Shown here piece after piece: positions 34,124-41,237 of a stretch of DNA of 41,237 nt; the first letter of the stretch is position 1; every line of letters begins with the position of its first letter. Under the pieces are notes generated by a model that was not told the DNA's origin, did no database searches, and saw only the letters and a list, made by a program, of their open reading frames with translations. Both the position numbers and the translations under genes were made by a program. This stretch comes from Tabrizicola sp. (lineage in GTDB: Bacteria > Pseudomonadota > Alphaproteobacteria > Rhodobacterales > Rhodobacteraceae), in NCBI GenBank assembly GCA_025458105.1, contig JALOTD010000009.1:1-41237 (forward strand), read 5' to 3'.

Positions 34124-34890
34124 TCGTGGTCGCGCGCGCCTATCTGGGGCTGATCCTTGTCTTCCTCTACGCCCCCATCATCGTCATGGGGGTGATGAGC
34201 CTGAACGCTTCCGAGTTCTACGCGCTACCCTTCGACTTCTCGACAGAGTGGTATGAACGCCTGTTCGCAAACGAAGAAGTACTCGCTGCCTCATGGCGCA
34301 GCGTCTGGATCGCGCTGGTCGTGGCTACCGTCGCCACCACGCTCGGCACGATGGCCTCGCTGGCGCTCTGGCGGCACGACTTCCCCGGCAAGCGGATTCT
34401 TCAGGCGCTCCTCTTCCCACCCATTGCGGTGCCCTGGCTGATCATCGGAACGGCGATGCTGGTTTTCTTCTTCGGCATCGGCCTGGGGCGCGGCACGCCG
34501 GCGGTGGTCCTGGGCCATGTCGCCCTGGCCCTGCCATATGTCATCATCACTGTCACCGCCAGGATGCAAAGCTTTGACCGCGCGCTGGACGAGGCCGCCC
34601 GCTCCCTCGGCGCCCGGTCGTGGACAGTGGCGCGCAAGGTGATCCTGCCCTATGCATCGCCGGGTATCATCGCCGGGTGGCTTTTCGCCTTTGCCGTGAG
34701 CTTCGATCAGTTCGTCGTCAGCTACTTCCTGGCCGAACCGGGCGACAGTACCTTGCCCGTCCTGATCTACACCGCGATCCGCAAGGGGTTCACCCCTGAG
34801 ATCAATGCGATAGCGACCATCATCATCGCGGTATCAATGACCCTGATGATCGTCGCCGCCCGCTTTGCCCGGTTCGGAGGCACCAGATGA
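34120..34890 (+). CDS. ABC importer permease, PotC-like
   Basis: A 256-residue permease with about six transmembrane helices. The N-terminus (AYLGLILVFLYAPIIVMGVM) is typical of PotC. The EAA loop is RALDEAARSLGARSWTVARK followed by VILPYASPGII (about residues 155-187). ATG 34120 overlaps the first permease stop. The longer in-frame reading from 33865 lies wholly within the upstream permease gene and is discarded. It overlaps the ATPase gene by 4 bases. Confidence 0.92.
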   Translation: MIVVARAYLGLILVFLYAPIIVMGVMSLNASEFYALPFDFSTEWYERLFANEEVLAASWRSVWIALVVATVATTLGTMASLALWRHDFPGKRILQALLFPPIAVPWLIIGTAMLVFFFGIGLGRGTPAVVLGHVALALPYVIITVTARMQSFDRALDEAARSLGARSWTVARKVILPYASPGIIAGWLFAFAVSFDQFVVSYFLAEPGDSTLPVLIYTAIRKGFTPEINAIATIIIAVSMTLMIVAARFARFGGTR

Positions 34891-35924
34891 CCGAGGTTCG
34901 CGTCGAGGGGCTGACAAAGGCCTATGGCCCGGCCAAAGCGCTGGACGAGGTGACGCTGACGTTTCCGGACGGCGGGTTCTTCGGGCTTCTGGGCCCGTCG
35001 GGGTCGGGCAAGACCACGCTTCTGCGGGCGATTGCGGGGTTCGTGACGCCGGACACGGGCCGCATTTGGCTGGGCGACCAGGCGGTGGAGCGGGTACCGG
35101 TCGAAGACCGCGAAATCGGCATGGTCTTCCAGTCCTACGCGCTGTTCCCCAACATGACGGTCGCAGAGAACGTGGCCTTCGGTCTGGAGGTCCGCCGCAT
35201 CCCGGGCCCCGACCGCACCCGTCGCGTGGTCGAGGCGCTGGATCTGGTGCAGCTGGGCGGCTACGGCGGCCGCAAGCCCTCGGAGCTTTCGGGCGGGCAG
35301 CGGCAGCGGGTCGCCATGGCGCGGGCCATCGTCACGCGGCCGCGCGTCCTCCTTCTGGATGAGCCGCTGTCGGCGCTGGACCGGGCGCTGCGGGTGGACA
35401 TGCAGATCGAACTCAAGCGCATCCAGCGCGAGGTCGGGATCACCACGATCTTCGTGACCCACGACCAGGAAGAGGCGCTGACCCTCTCTGACCGCATCGG
35501 CATATTGCGCGACGGGCGGCTGGTGCGCGAAGGCACCCCCCGCGCGGTCTATGACGACCCGCAGGACGCCTTCACCGCCCGCTTCCTGGGTGAGGCGAAC
35601 GTGCTGACCGGCCTGCCCGAAGCCGGCGGCCTGCGGCTGGCGGACGGCACGCTGCTGCCCGGGGTCACCACCCCTGCCATAGCCCTGCGGCCTGAGGCTT
35701 TGGCCTTTGCCGTCCCCCCGCCCGATACGCCCCACCGTCTGCAGGCACGGCTCGCGCAGCGCATCTTCTCGGGCGCCACGGGCACGCTGGTGCTGGACTG
35801 GCAGGGTCAGCGACTGAAGCTGACGGCATCCGAGCGCGACCTTCTGGACCTCCCGGCCGAAGGAAGCCCCCTTTGGCTGCATTGGCCCGCCGCCGCTGCG
35901 CTTGCACTTCGTGACGCGGGATAG
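34887..35924 (+). CDS. ABC importer ATPase, PotA-like
   Basis: A 345-residue cytoplasmic ATPase. Walker A is GPSGSGKT (36-43), the Q-loop is in MVFQSYALFPNM, the signature is ELSGGQRQR, Walker B with its catalytic Glu is LLLDEPLSALD, and the switch His is in FVTHDQEEAL. A C-terminal TOBE-like regulatory domain (about 240-345) follows, as in PotA. It completes the importer encoded by the three preceding genes. The next gene starts 65 bases downstream behind its own ribosome site, so this is the probable end of the tightly coupled unit. Confidence 0.94.
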   Translation: MTEVRVEGLTKAYGPAKALDEVTLTFPDGGFFGLLGPSGSGKTTLLRAIAGFVTPDTGRIWLGDQAVERVPVEDREIGMVFQSYALFPNMTVAENVAFGLEVRRIPGPDRTRRVVEALDLVQLGGYGGRKPSELSGGQRQRVAMARAIVTRPRVLLLDEPLSALDRALRVDMQIELKRIQREVGITTIFVTHDQEEALTLSDRIGILRDGRLVREGTPRAVYDDPQDAFTARFLGEANVLTGLPEAGGLRLADGTLLPGVTTPAIALRPEALAFAVPPPDTPHRLQARLAQRIFSGATGTLVLDWQGQRLKLTASERDLLDLPAEGSPLWLHWPAAAALALRDAG

Positions 35925-35989
35925 GTTTTTGCCTCTTGCCATGGGGCCGCCGATGCCGCTTTTGTCGGGCGGTATGCAAAGGAACACCA

Positions 35990-36811
35990 ATGTCGAACCA
36001 CCGCCTGCGGCTGAATGACGGCTATTCCATCCCTCAGCTTGGCCTTGGCATCTGGCAGGTGCCCGCGGCAACCACGGCTGACACCGTCTCGGCCGCCCTG
36101 CGCATGGGCTACCGTCTGGTTGACGGCGCCGCGATCTACGGAAACGAGGAAGGCCAGGGCGAGGGCATCCGGAACAGCGGCATCCCGCAGGATGATATCT
36201 TTGTCACCACCAAGATCTGGAACAACGACCAGGGCTATGAGTCTACCCTGCGGGCCGTGGATGCCAGCCTTGACAGGCTGGGAATGGCTTCGGTCGACCT
36301 TTGCCTGATCCACTGGCCTAGCCCCGCGCAGGACCGTTACCTTGACTCCTGGCGCGCGCTAATCCGGGCGCGTGAGGCAGGCAAGGTCCGGTCCATCGGT
36401 GTCTCGAACTTCATGCCCAGTCATCTGGAGCGTCTGGTCGAAGAAACCGGCGTCGTCCCAGTCCTGAACCAGATCGAGCTTAACCCGCGTCTCCAGCAAG
36501 CCGAATTGCGCGCCCTGCATGACCGGATGGGCATTGTCACGCAAAGCTGGACGCCGCTGGGACAGGGCCGCAGCTTTGACGCCGCCCCGGTGCAGGCGGC
36601 CGCAGCGCGCACTGGCAAGACCCCGGCGCAGGTGATCCTGCGCTGGCATGTCCAGCTTGGCGCCTCGGTCATCCCGCGCTCGACCCGCGCGGCGGGGCTA
36701 GCCGAGAACCTGGATATCTTCGGCTTTGCCCTGACCGCCGAGGAAATGGCCGCGATGGCCACGCTGGACGAAGGCGTCCGCTGCGGCCCCGATCCCATCA
36801 CCTTTGCCTGA
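35990..36811 (+). CDS. Aldo/keto reductase
   Basis: A 273-residue NADPH-dependent reductase with the (beta/alpha)8 barrel of the AKR5-like bacterial group. The catalytic tetrad is D45 and Y50 (YRLVDGAAIYGNE), K75 (VTTKIWN) and H108 (CLIHWP). Cofactor-binding segments SIGVSNFMPSHLERL and SVIPRSTRAA are present. It reduces aldehydes or ketones, for example methylglyoxal or 2,5-diketo-D-gluconate in relatives. ATG 35990 follows an AAAGGA site; an upstream in-frame ATG at 35936 adds an unconserved Cys/Arg-rich segment. The next gene, a VOC protein, starts 10 bases later. Confidence 0.93.
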   Translation: MSNHRLRLNDGYSIPQLGLGIWQVPAATTADTVSAALRMGYRLVDGAAIYGNEEGQGEGIRNSGIPQDDIFVTTKIWNNDQGYESTLRAVDASLDRLGMASVDLCLIHWPSPAQDRYLDSWRALIRAREAGKVRSIGVSNFMPSHLERLVEETGVVPVLNQIELNPRLQQAELRALHDRMGIVTQSWTPLGQGRSFDAAPVQAAAARTGKTPAQVILRWHVQLGASVIPRSTRAAGLAENLDIFGFALTAEEMAAMATLDEGVRCGPDPITFA

Positions 36812-36821
36812 GGAACGCCCC

Positions 36822-37451
36822 GTGCTGGTGCCCGAACTGACCGTCGTCAACCCGAGCAAGGCCAGCAAACTGCTGGAAGCCTTTGGTTTTGCCCCGGATG
36901 CGGGGCTGATGCGGCTGGGCAGCCAGGCCCTGCGGCTGGTTGCGGGGGCTCCAGCGGGGCACGGCCGGATCGACCACATCGCCCTGACCGTGCCCGACAT
37001 GGACAAGGCCGTGGACGCGCTGACCGCTCAAGGCATCGCCTTTGCCGATGTCACGCCAAGGGGCGCCGAATTCATTGCCGAGTTCTGGGACGCGGGCCTG
37101 CGCTTCGTCTATTTCTCCGGCCCCGAAGGCGCCCGGATCGAGCTGTGTCAGCGCATCGCCGGGGCCGCCCCGGACACGGGCCACGACCATATCGGTATCC
37201 CCTGCCACGACCTTGCAGCGATCCAGGCCTTCTTTGAAGCGCAGGGCGCCCGGCAGACCACAGCCGTCGACCTTGCCCGCCCCGAAGGCATGATCCCCGT
37301 CCGCTTCCTGTCCTTCCAGGGCGGCGTGATCGAGCTTTTCCAACCCCCGCGCGCTGACCGCACGGCGCCGGGCTTTTGGTCGCGCCTTCTGATCCCCGGT
37401 CTTGCGGCCCCGGTCGAGGGTCCCGAGGGGTTGACCCTCGCCCCGCTCTGA
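36822..37451 (+). CDS. VOC (glyoxalase/bleomycin-resistance fold) protein
   Basis: A 209-residue protein with two vicinal-oxygen-chelate modules. The first (about residues 1-110) includes RIDHIALTVPDMDKAVDALT and RFVYFSGPEGARIELCQ. The second (about 115-180) includes DHIGIPCHDLAAIQAFFEA and FLSFQGGVIELFQP. His and Glu residues in each (GRIDHIALT, RIELCQ, HDHIGIP, VIELFQ) could bind a metal. Substrate unknown. I use GTG 36822 with GAGGAA 6 bases before it; the TTG at 36804 would overlap the reductase stop. The stop shares one base with the zapE start (TGATG). Confidence 0.8.
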   Translation: MLVPELTVVNPSKASKLLEAFGFAPDAGLMRLGSQALRLVAGAPAGHGRIDHIALTVPDMDKAVDALTAQGIAFADVTPRGAEFIAEFWDAGLRFVYFSGPEGARIELCQRIAGAAPDTGHDHIGIPCHDLAAIQAFFEAQGARQTTAVDLARPEGMIPVRFLSFQGGVIELFQPPRADRTAPGFWSRLLIPGLAAPVEGPEGLTLAPL

Positions 37452-38536
37452 TGCGGCAGACCCTGACCGAGATCTACGAGGCCCGCGTCGCCAAGGGCGT
37501 ACTGCGCGCCGACCCCGCGCAGCACGCCGTCCTGCCAGTGCTGGAGGAGATCCGCGCCTGGCTTGAGGCGAACGCCACCCGCCGCGTGGGCCTTTTCGCG
37601 GGCCTGTTCGCCAAGCCGATCACGCCGCCCAGGGGCCTTTACCTCTGGGGTGGCGTCGGGCGCGGCAAATCGATGCTGATGGACCTTTTCATCGAGGCCA
37701 CCGACATCACCCAGAAACGCCGCGTCCATTTCCACGCCTTCATGCAGGACATACACCGCGGCCTGCACGCCGCACGGAAACGCGGGGTCGAGGATGCGCT
37801 GGCCCCCGTGGCCGAGGCGGTGATCCATGACACGCGCCTTCTCGCCTTTGACGAGATGCAGATCATCGACATCACCGATGCGATGATCGTGGGCCGCCTT
37901 TTCGAAAAGCTGTTCGCCGCCGGGGTGGTGATCGTCACCACGTCGAACCGGCCGCCCGCCGACCTCTACAAGAACGGCCTGAACCGCGCGCTGTTCCTGC
38001 CCTTCATCGCCATGCTGGAGCAGAAGCTGCAGGTTGTGGAACTGGAAAGCCCGACCGACTATCGCCAGCACCGCCTGCAGGGCGCGCGGGTCTATTTCCA
38101 CCCCGCCCGCACGGCCACGGCCGAGATCGCCGCGATCTGGTCCGACCTGACCGGCGGCGCCACCGATGCCCCGCTGACGCTGACGGTGAATGGCCGCACT
38201 CTCGACCTGCCGCGTTTTGCCAACGGCGTGGGCCGCGCCACCTTCTGGGACCTTTGCGCCAAACCGCTAGGACCGGCCGATTATCTTGCCATCGCCCAGG
38301 CAGTCCGCGTGCTGATCCTTGAGGACATTCCCCAGCTTTCCGCTTCGAACTACAACGAGGCAAAGCGGTTCGTCACTCTGATCGATGCGCTGTACGAAGC
38401 GAAGGTGCGCCTTATCGCCTCGGCCGCCGACGAACCGGAACGGCTCTATCTCGAAGGCACGGGCGCATTCGAGTTTGAACGCACCGCGAGCCGCCTGCGG
38501 GAAATGCAGGGCGCGGCCTGGGGCCAGCCCGGCTGA
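37451..38536 (+). CDS. zapE: Cell division ATPase ZapE (AFG1 family)
   Basis: A 361-residue AAA-type ATPase. Walker A is GGVGRGKS (67-74), Walker B with the catalytic acidic pair is LLAFDEMQ (130-137), and the sensor-1 region is VIVTTSNRPPADLY. The C-terminal part includes the DIPQLSASNYNEAKRFVTLI family motif. In E. coli ZapE acts at the division ring under stress; the mitochondrial relative AFG1/LACE1 helps turn over respiratory complex subunits. Standard length. ATG 37451 abuts the VOC stop; an upstream in-frame codon at 37376 lies inside that gene. In many alphaproteobacteria zapE precedes sdh or mdh; that is not so here. Confidence 0.92.
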   Translation: MRQTLTEIYEARVAKGVLRADPAQHAVLPVLEEIRAWLEANATRRVGLFAGLFAKPITPPRGLYLWGGVGRGKSMLMDLFIEATDITQKRRVHFHAFMQDIHRGLHAARKRGVEDALAPVAEAVIHDTRLLAFDEMQIIDITDAMIVGRLFEKLFAAGVVIVTTSNRPPADLYKNGLNRALFLPFIAMLEQKLQVVELESPTDYRQHRLQGARVYFHPARTATAEIAAIWSDLTGGATDAPLTLTVNGRTLDLPRFANGVGRATFWDLCAKPLGPADYLAIAQAVRVLILEDIPQLSASNYNEAKRFVTLIDALYEAKVRLIASAADEPERLYLEGTGAFEFERTASRLREMQGAAWGQPG

Positions 38537-38569
38537 CCGCTGGGCCGCCCATCGAGCCGTTGGCCGGCC

Positions 38570-39233
38570 TCACTCGTCTGCGTGGGGAACGCACTTTGCC
38601 CTGGACGACCCGGCCAGCGCATCGGCAAAGCCGTGGTTCACGCGTCCCGATGCTTCGCCTCATCGGCGCGGACGGCAATGATGACGTCGCGCAGGCGTCA
38701 CGGGGCAGGGACCAGTAGTCGATGGCGATCGGCGGGGCGGGCAGATTCTTTACCGCGCCGATGTCGACCTGTGCCAGATAGCCGGTGTAGGCAACCACCG
38801 CCTCCTCCTTCAGATAGTCCATCACCCGAAGCGCAGTCTTGGGGCAAACAGGCAAAGGAAGAAGGAGGCGTTAAGAAGATGGCCCGGCCGACCAAATGAT
38901 CCCTCGCTCTAGAAGCGACGGTTTGGCGATATGGATGAAGGTCATCAGATGCACCCGCTCGTTCGTGGCCTCGTCCACAATCTCGCGGATCCAGCCCTGG
39001 TCCTCGCGGATGTGGCGCAGGGATTTCAGGTGCTGGAGAAGGCCCCCAACTATGCCCGGCACGGCGGCGACGACGTCCAAGACGACGTCCCGGTGTCCGT
39101 AGCTTTTGGAGAAGAAGGCGTCGGCAAAGATCCGCATGAACTTGACGATGCCGAACGCGACGCGGTTGGAAAATCCTTCGGGCGTATTGTGACGGTCCAG
39201 CGAAGGAGAGCTTTGGTCAGTCAAGATGTCCAT
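38570..39233 (-). pseudogene. Alternative oxidase (AOX), broken by multiple frameshifts
   Basis: Pieces of one di-iron ubiquinol oxidase run in order along the minus strand in different frames. From ATG 39233: MDILTDQSS, then FADAFFSKSYGHRDVVLD, then VAAVPGIVGGLLQHLKSLR, then the EXXH motif NERVHLMTF. The frame changes near 38893, 38873 and 38845, reaching ALRVMDYLKEEAVVAYTGYL and PAPPIAIDYWSLPRD. It changes again near 38695, reading RDVIIAVRADEAKHRD with the second EXXH. A final shift near 38645 gives VNHGFADAL and a stop at 38570. The total, about 221 codons, fits an intact bacterial AOX. All four Glu and both His ligand contexts survive, so decay is recent. AOX would pass electrons from ubiquinol to oxygen without proton pumping. 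Confidence 0.88.
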
Positions 39234-39296
39234 CCTCTCCAAACAGAAAGAGGCGGTGAAAGCGACGGCTCAAACGGGTGCGGCGTTTCGCGCGGG

Positions 39297-40061
39297 TCAC
39301 CCCGCCCAGGCCTGCCAGAGAAGCCGAACCGCCATCGCGGTCGAGACGATGACCAGCAGGGGCTTGATCAGCCCCGCGCCGATGCGGATCGCAAGCCTTG
39401 CGCCCAGGGCAGCGCCTGCGACCTGAGCCACAGCCATCGTAAGACCAGTGGCCCACCACATTGCGCCCGAGGGGATGAAGACCAGAAGGCTGCCCATGTT
39501 CGAGGCAAAGTTCAGCATCTTTGTGTGCGCCGTGGCCTTCAGCACCCCGTAGCCCGCCAGCAGGACAAAGCCCATCATGAAGAACGATCCCGTCCCCGGC
39601 CCGAAGAACCCGTCATAGGCCGCGATCAGCGGCACCACCGTCACTGCAAAGACCGCAGGCTTCATCCTTTGCGCCCGGGCGTCATCCGATAGCCCCGGCT
39701 TCAAGGCAAAGAAAGCCGCCACGCCGATCAGCACGACCGGCATGATGATCCGCAGCACCTCGGCCGGGATCAGATGCGCGACCAACGCGCCCAGCGCACC
39801 GAAGACTGCGCTGATCGCCGCCATCCCCAGTTGATCCATGGGGCGCACATGGCCCGCGCGGGCATAGGTCAGCATCGCCGTCCCCGCCCCGAAGGTGCCC
39901 TGCAGCTTGTTCGTGGCCAGCGCCTCGACCGGCGAAGCCCCGGCGAGGAGCAGCGCCGGAACCGAGATCAGCCCGCCCCCGCCCGCGATGCTATCGACAA
40001 AGCCCGCGCAGAAGGCGGCAAGGACAAGCAGAAGGGCAAGGTGGGTGGCAATCTCGAACAT
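39297..40061 (-). CDS. TSUP (TauE/SafE) family membrane transporter
   Basis: A 254-residue inner-membrane protein with about eight transmembrane helices. The two inverted-repeat signature segments are FCAGFVDSIAGGGGLISVPA followed by LLLAGASPVEALATNKLQGT (about residues 18-57), and YDGFFGPGTGSFFMMGFVLL (about 149-168). Family members export sulfite, sulfoacetate or other organosulfur anions; the substrate here is unknown. It is downstream of and on the same strand as the GNAT gene. The upstream end of the AOX pseudogene lies 63 bases beyond its stop. Confidence 0.93.
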   Translation of the reverse strand: MFEIATHLALLLVLAAFCAGFVDSIAGGGGLISVPALLLAGASPVEALATNKLQGTFGAGTAMLTYARAGHVRPMDQLGMAAISAVFGALGALVAHLIPAEVLRIIMPVVLIGVAAFFALKPGLSDDARAQRMKPAVFAVTVVPLIAAYDGFFGPGTGSFFMMGFVLLAGYGVLKATAHTKMLNFASNMGSLLVFIPSGAMWWATGLTMAVAQVAGAALGARLAIRIGAGLIKPLLVIVSTAMAVRLLWQAWAG

Positions 40062-40103
40062 CCCCGGCTTGTCGCCCGTTCAAGCATCGGGGACAAGGGG
40101 GAC

Positions 40104-40571
40104 TCAGACTATGAAGCGGCGGTGGACACGCCCTACCTTCCGCCCGTCGGAGAGCGCGAAATCGGGATCATGGGCGAAATCCACGAAGCCGATGCGGGCG
40201 TAGTAGGCGAGCCCCGGCACGTTGTCCGCCCGGATCGCGGCCATTATCTCAACAACGTTCTTTGCGCGCAGGATTTCGCAGGTGAGGGAGAACATTTGGC
40301 GACCCGCGCCGTTGGCCTGCAGGCCGGGCTGCACGAAGGTTCCGATATGCGCCTCGCCCTGCCACCAACCTACCGACTGCCAGCCGATGATGCGGCCTGT
40401 ATCCTCGGTCAAGACCGAGGACAGCACATCTGGCCCGTTGACATAGTCTTTGCGCACTTGGGTCTCAGTCTTCGGAACTTCATGTGCTGTCGTGCCACCA
40501 AGCGCGATCACCGCGTTCAGGACGGCGGCCATGCCTGCGGCATCATGCGCCGTCGCCCGGCGGATCAGCAT
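40104..40571 (-). CDS. GNAT N-acetyltransferase
   Basis: A 155-residue single-domain acetyltransferase. N-terminus MLIRRATAHDAAGMAAVLN is the usual GNAT beginning. The acetyl-CoA loop is VQPGLQANGAGRQMFSLTCE (about 80-100), a Q/RxxGxG/A-type motif. The C-terminal AYYARIGFVDFAHDP is also typical. It looks like the phosphinothricin acetyltransferase-like subgroup, but the acceptor is unknown. The start overlaps the serB stop by 7 bases, so it is probably co-translated with serB. Confidence 0.88.
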   Translation of the reverse strand: MLIRRATAHDAAGMAAVLNAVIALGGTTAHEVPKTETQVRKDYVNGPDVLSSVLTEDTGRIIGWQSVGWWQGEAHIGTFVQPGLQANGAGRQMFSLTCEILRAKNVVEIMAAIRADNVPGLAYYARIGFVDFAHDPDFALSDGRKVGRVHRRFIV

Positions 40572-41237
40572 GCAAATTCCTCGCGCCTGTAGCCTTGCAG
40601 GTACAGAAGCGCCGACAAGTCGCCGTGATTAACCCTGACTGCACATTGCGCCTGGACCGTAGGCTTGGCGTGAAGAGCCACCCCGGTTCCCGCAGCCAGA
40701 AGCATCGGCAGGTCGTTCGCCCCGTCCCCCACCGCCAGCGCCTCGCTCGTAGTGAACCCAAGCCGCGCGGTGATCTCGTTCAACGCCTGAAGCTTGGCCT
40801 CCTTGCCAAGGATCGGCTCGGCTACCGTCCCCGCCAGAGCGCCGCCCGCGACGTGCAACGTGTTGGCCCGGTTCTCGTCAAACCCAAGCTTCTCCGCCAC
40901 CGCCGACGTAAAGGCCGTGAACCCGCCCGACACCAGCGCCGCATAGGCGCCGTTCGCCTTCATTGTGGCCAGCAGGACCGGCCCCCCCGGCATCAGCGTG
41001 ATCCGGTCGCGCAGAACCTGTCCGATCACCGCTTCGGGCAGGCCCTTCAACAGCCCCACCCGCTCGCGCAGCGCACCCTCGAAGTCGAGTTCCCCATTCA
41101 TCGCCCGCGCCGTGATGTCGGCCACCCGCGCGCCGACTCCGGCCTCGTCGGCCAGTTCGTCGATGCATTCCTGGCGGATCATCGTGGAATCCATGTCGGC
41201 GATCAGGAGGCGCTTCTTCCGGCCCTCCGCTGCCTGC
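40565..41237 (-). CDS. serB: Phosphoserine phosphatase SerB (5' end outside the window)
   Basis: A HAD-family phosphatase for the last step of serine synthesis, hydrolysing O-phosphoserine. The frame stays open through the window edge upstream of the internal ATG at 41194, reading KKRLLIADMDSTMI. DMDST is HAD motif I with the nucleophile and acid Asp, so the true start lies beyond 41237 and only part of the N-terminal region is missing. Downstream are motif II (LVSGGFTAF), a conserved Lys (ILGKEAK) and motif III (AVGDGANDLPML). At least 223 residues are seen. It overlaps the GNAT gene by 7 bases. Confidence 0.95.
   Translation of the reverse strand, partial: QAAEGRKKRLLIADMDSTMIRQECIDELADEAGVGARVADITARAMNGELDFEGALRERVGLLKGLPEAVIGQVLRDRITLMPGGPVLLATMKANGAYAALVSGGFTAFTSAVAEKLGFDENRANTLHVAGGALAGTVAEPILGKEAKLQALNEITARLGFTTSEALAVGDGANDLPMLLAAGTGVALHAKPTVQAQCAVRVNHGDLSALLYLQGYRREEFAC

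Noticed and set aside
38412-38855. A 147-codon minus-strand hypothetical protein next to zapE
   Set aside because: Its first half is the C-terminal part of the broken alternative oxidase. The rest is out-of-frame sequence running into zapE antisense.

Overview
The window looks like a chromosomal segment from an alphaproteobacterium of the Rhodobacteraceae (Rhodobacter/Gemmobacter/Tabrizicola-like). The basis is high GC, the protein sequences, a DUF6525-type protein, a CtrA-like site inside a flagellar cluster that resembles the fla2 type, and a TctDE/TctCBA locus. No tRNA, rRNA, CRISPR array, insertion sequence or prophage gene was seen. Genes are densely packed and many are coupled by ATGA, GTGA or TGATG overlaps.

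Left part (1-9.6 kb), mostly housekeeping. A COG0523 GTPase gene has a perfect Zur-type inverted repeat just upstream and diverges from the first codons of a secreted protein, probably ZnuA. Then come a DUF6525 protein, a family 2 glycosyltransferase, a 1-Cys peroxiredoxin, a membrane/coiled-coil protein of unknown role, greA, the ETF-ubiquinone oxidoreductase gene, a secreted TPR protein, and ispE starting at TTG and overlapping the TPR gene.

Flagellar cluster (9.7-22.5 kb). fliP, fliN, fliH and fliF run leftward. fliL, a small membrane coiled-coil gene, a motE-like gene, motA, a 714-residue periplasmic AMIN-like/repeat protein, an SltF-like transglycosylase, flhA, fliR, flhB and a fliJ-like gene run rightward. 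A TTAA-N7-TTAG CtrA-like site lies between fliF and fliL. fliG, fliI, fliM, fliQ and motB are absent, so a second cluster must exist elsewhere if the flagellum is functional.

Carboxylate uptake locus (22.7-29 kb). A TctE-like kinase and TctD-like regulator diverge from an AfuA/PgtC-like periplasmic binding protein, followed by tctC, tctB and tctA. A direct repeat with 11-bp period lies upstream of tctC. A kynureninase-like PLP enzyme is convergent with tctA.

Ribosyl/amine operon (30.3-35.9 kb). An ADP-ribosylglycohydrolase-fold protein, a PfkB sugar kinase and a complete polyamine-type ABC importer (binding protein, two permeases, ATPase) form one tightly coupled unit. This suggests import, cleavage and phosphorylation of an unidentified ribosylated compound. 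It is the best candidate here for an undescribed pathway.

Right part (36-41.2 kb). An aldo/keto reductase, a two-module VOC protein and a ZapE-type ATPase lie in tandem. Next is an alternative oxidase gene broken by about five frameshifts. Then come a TSUP-family exporter, a GNAT acetyltransferase and a serB gene cut by the window edge.
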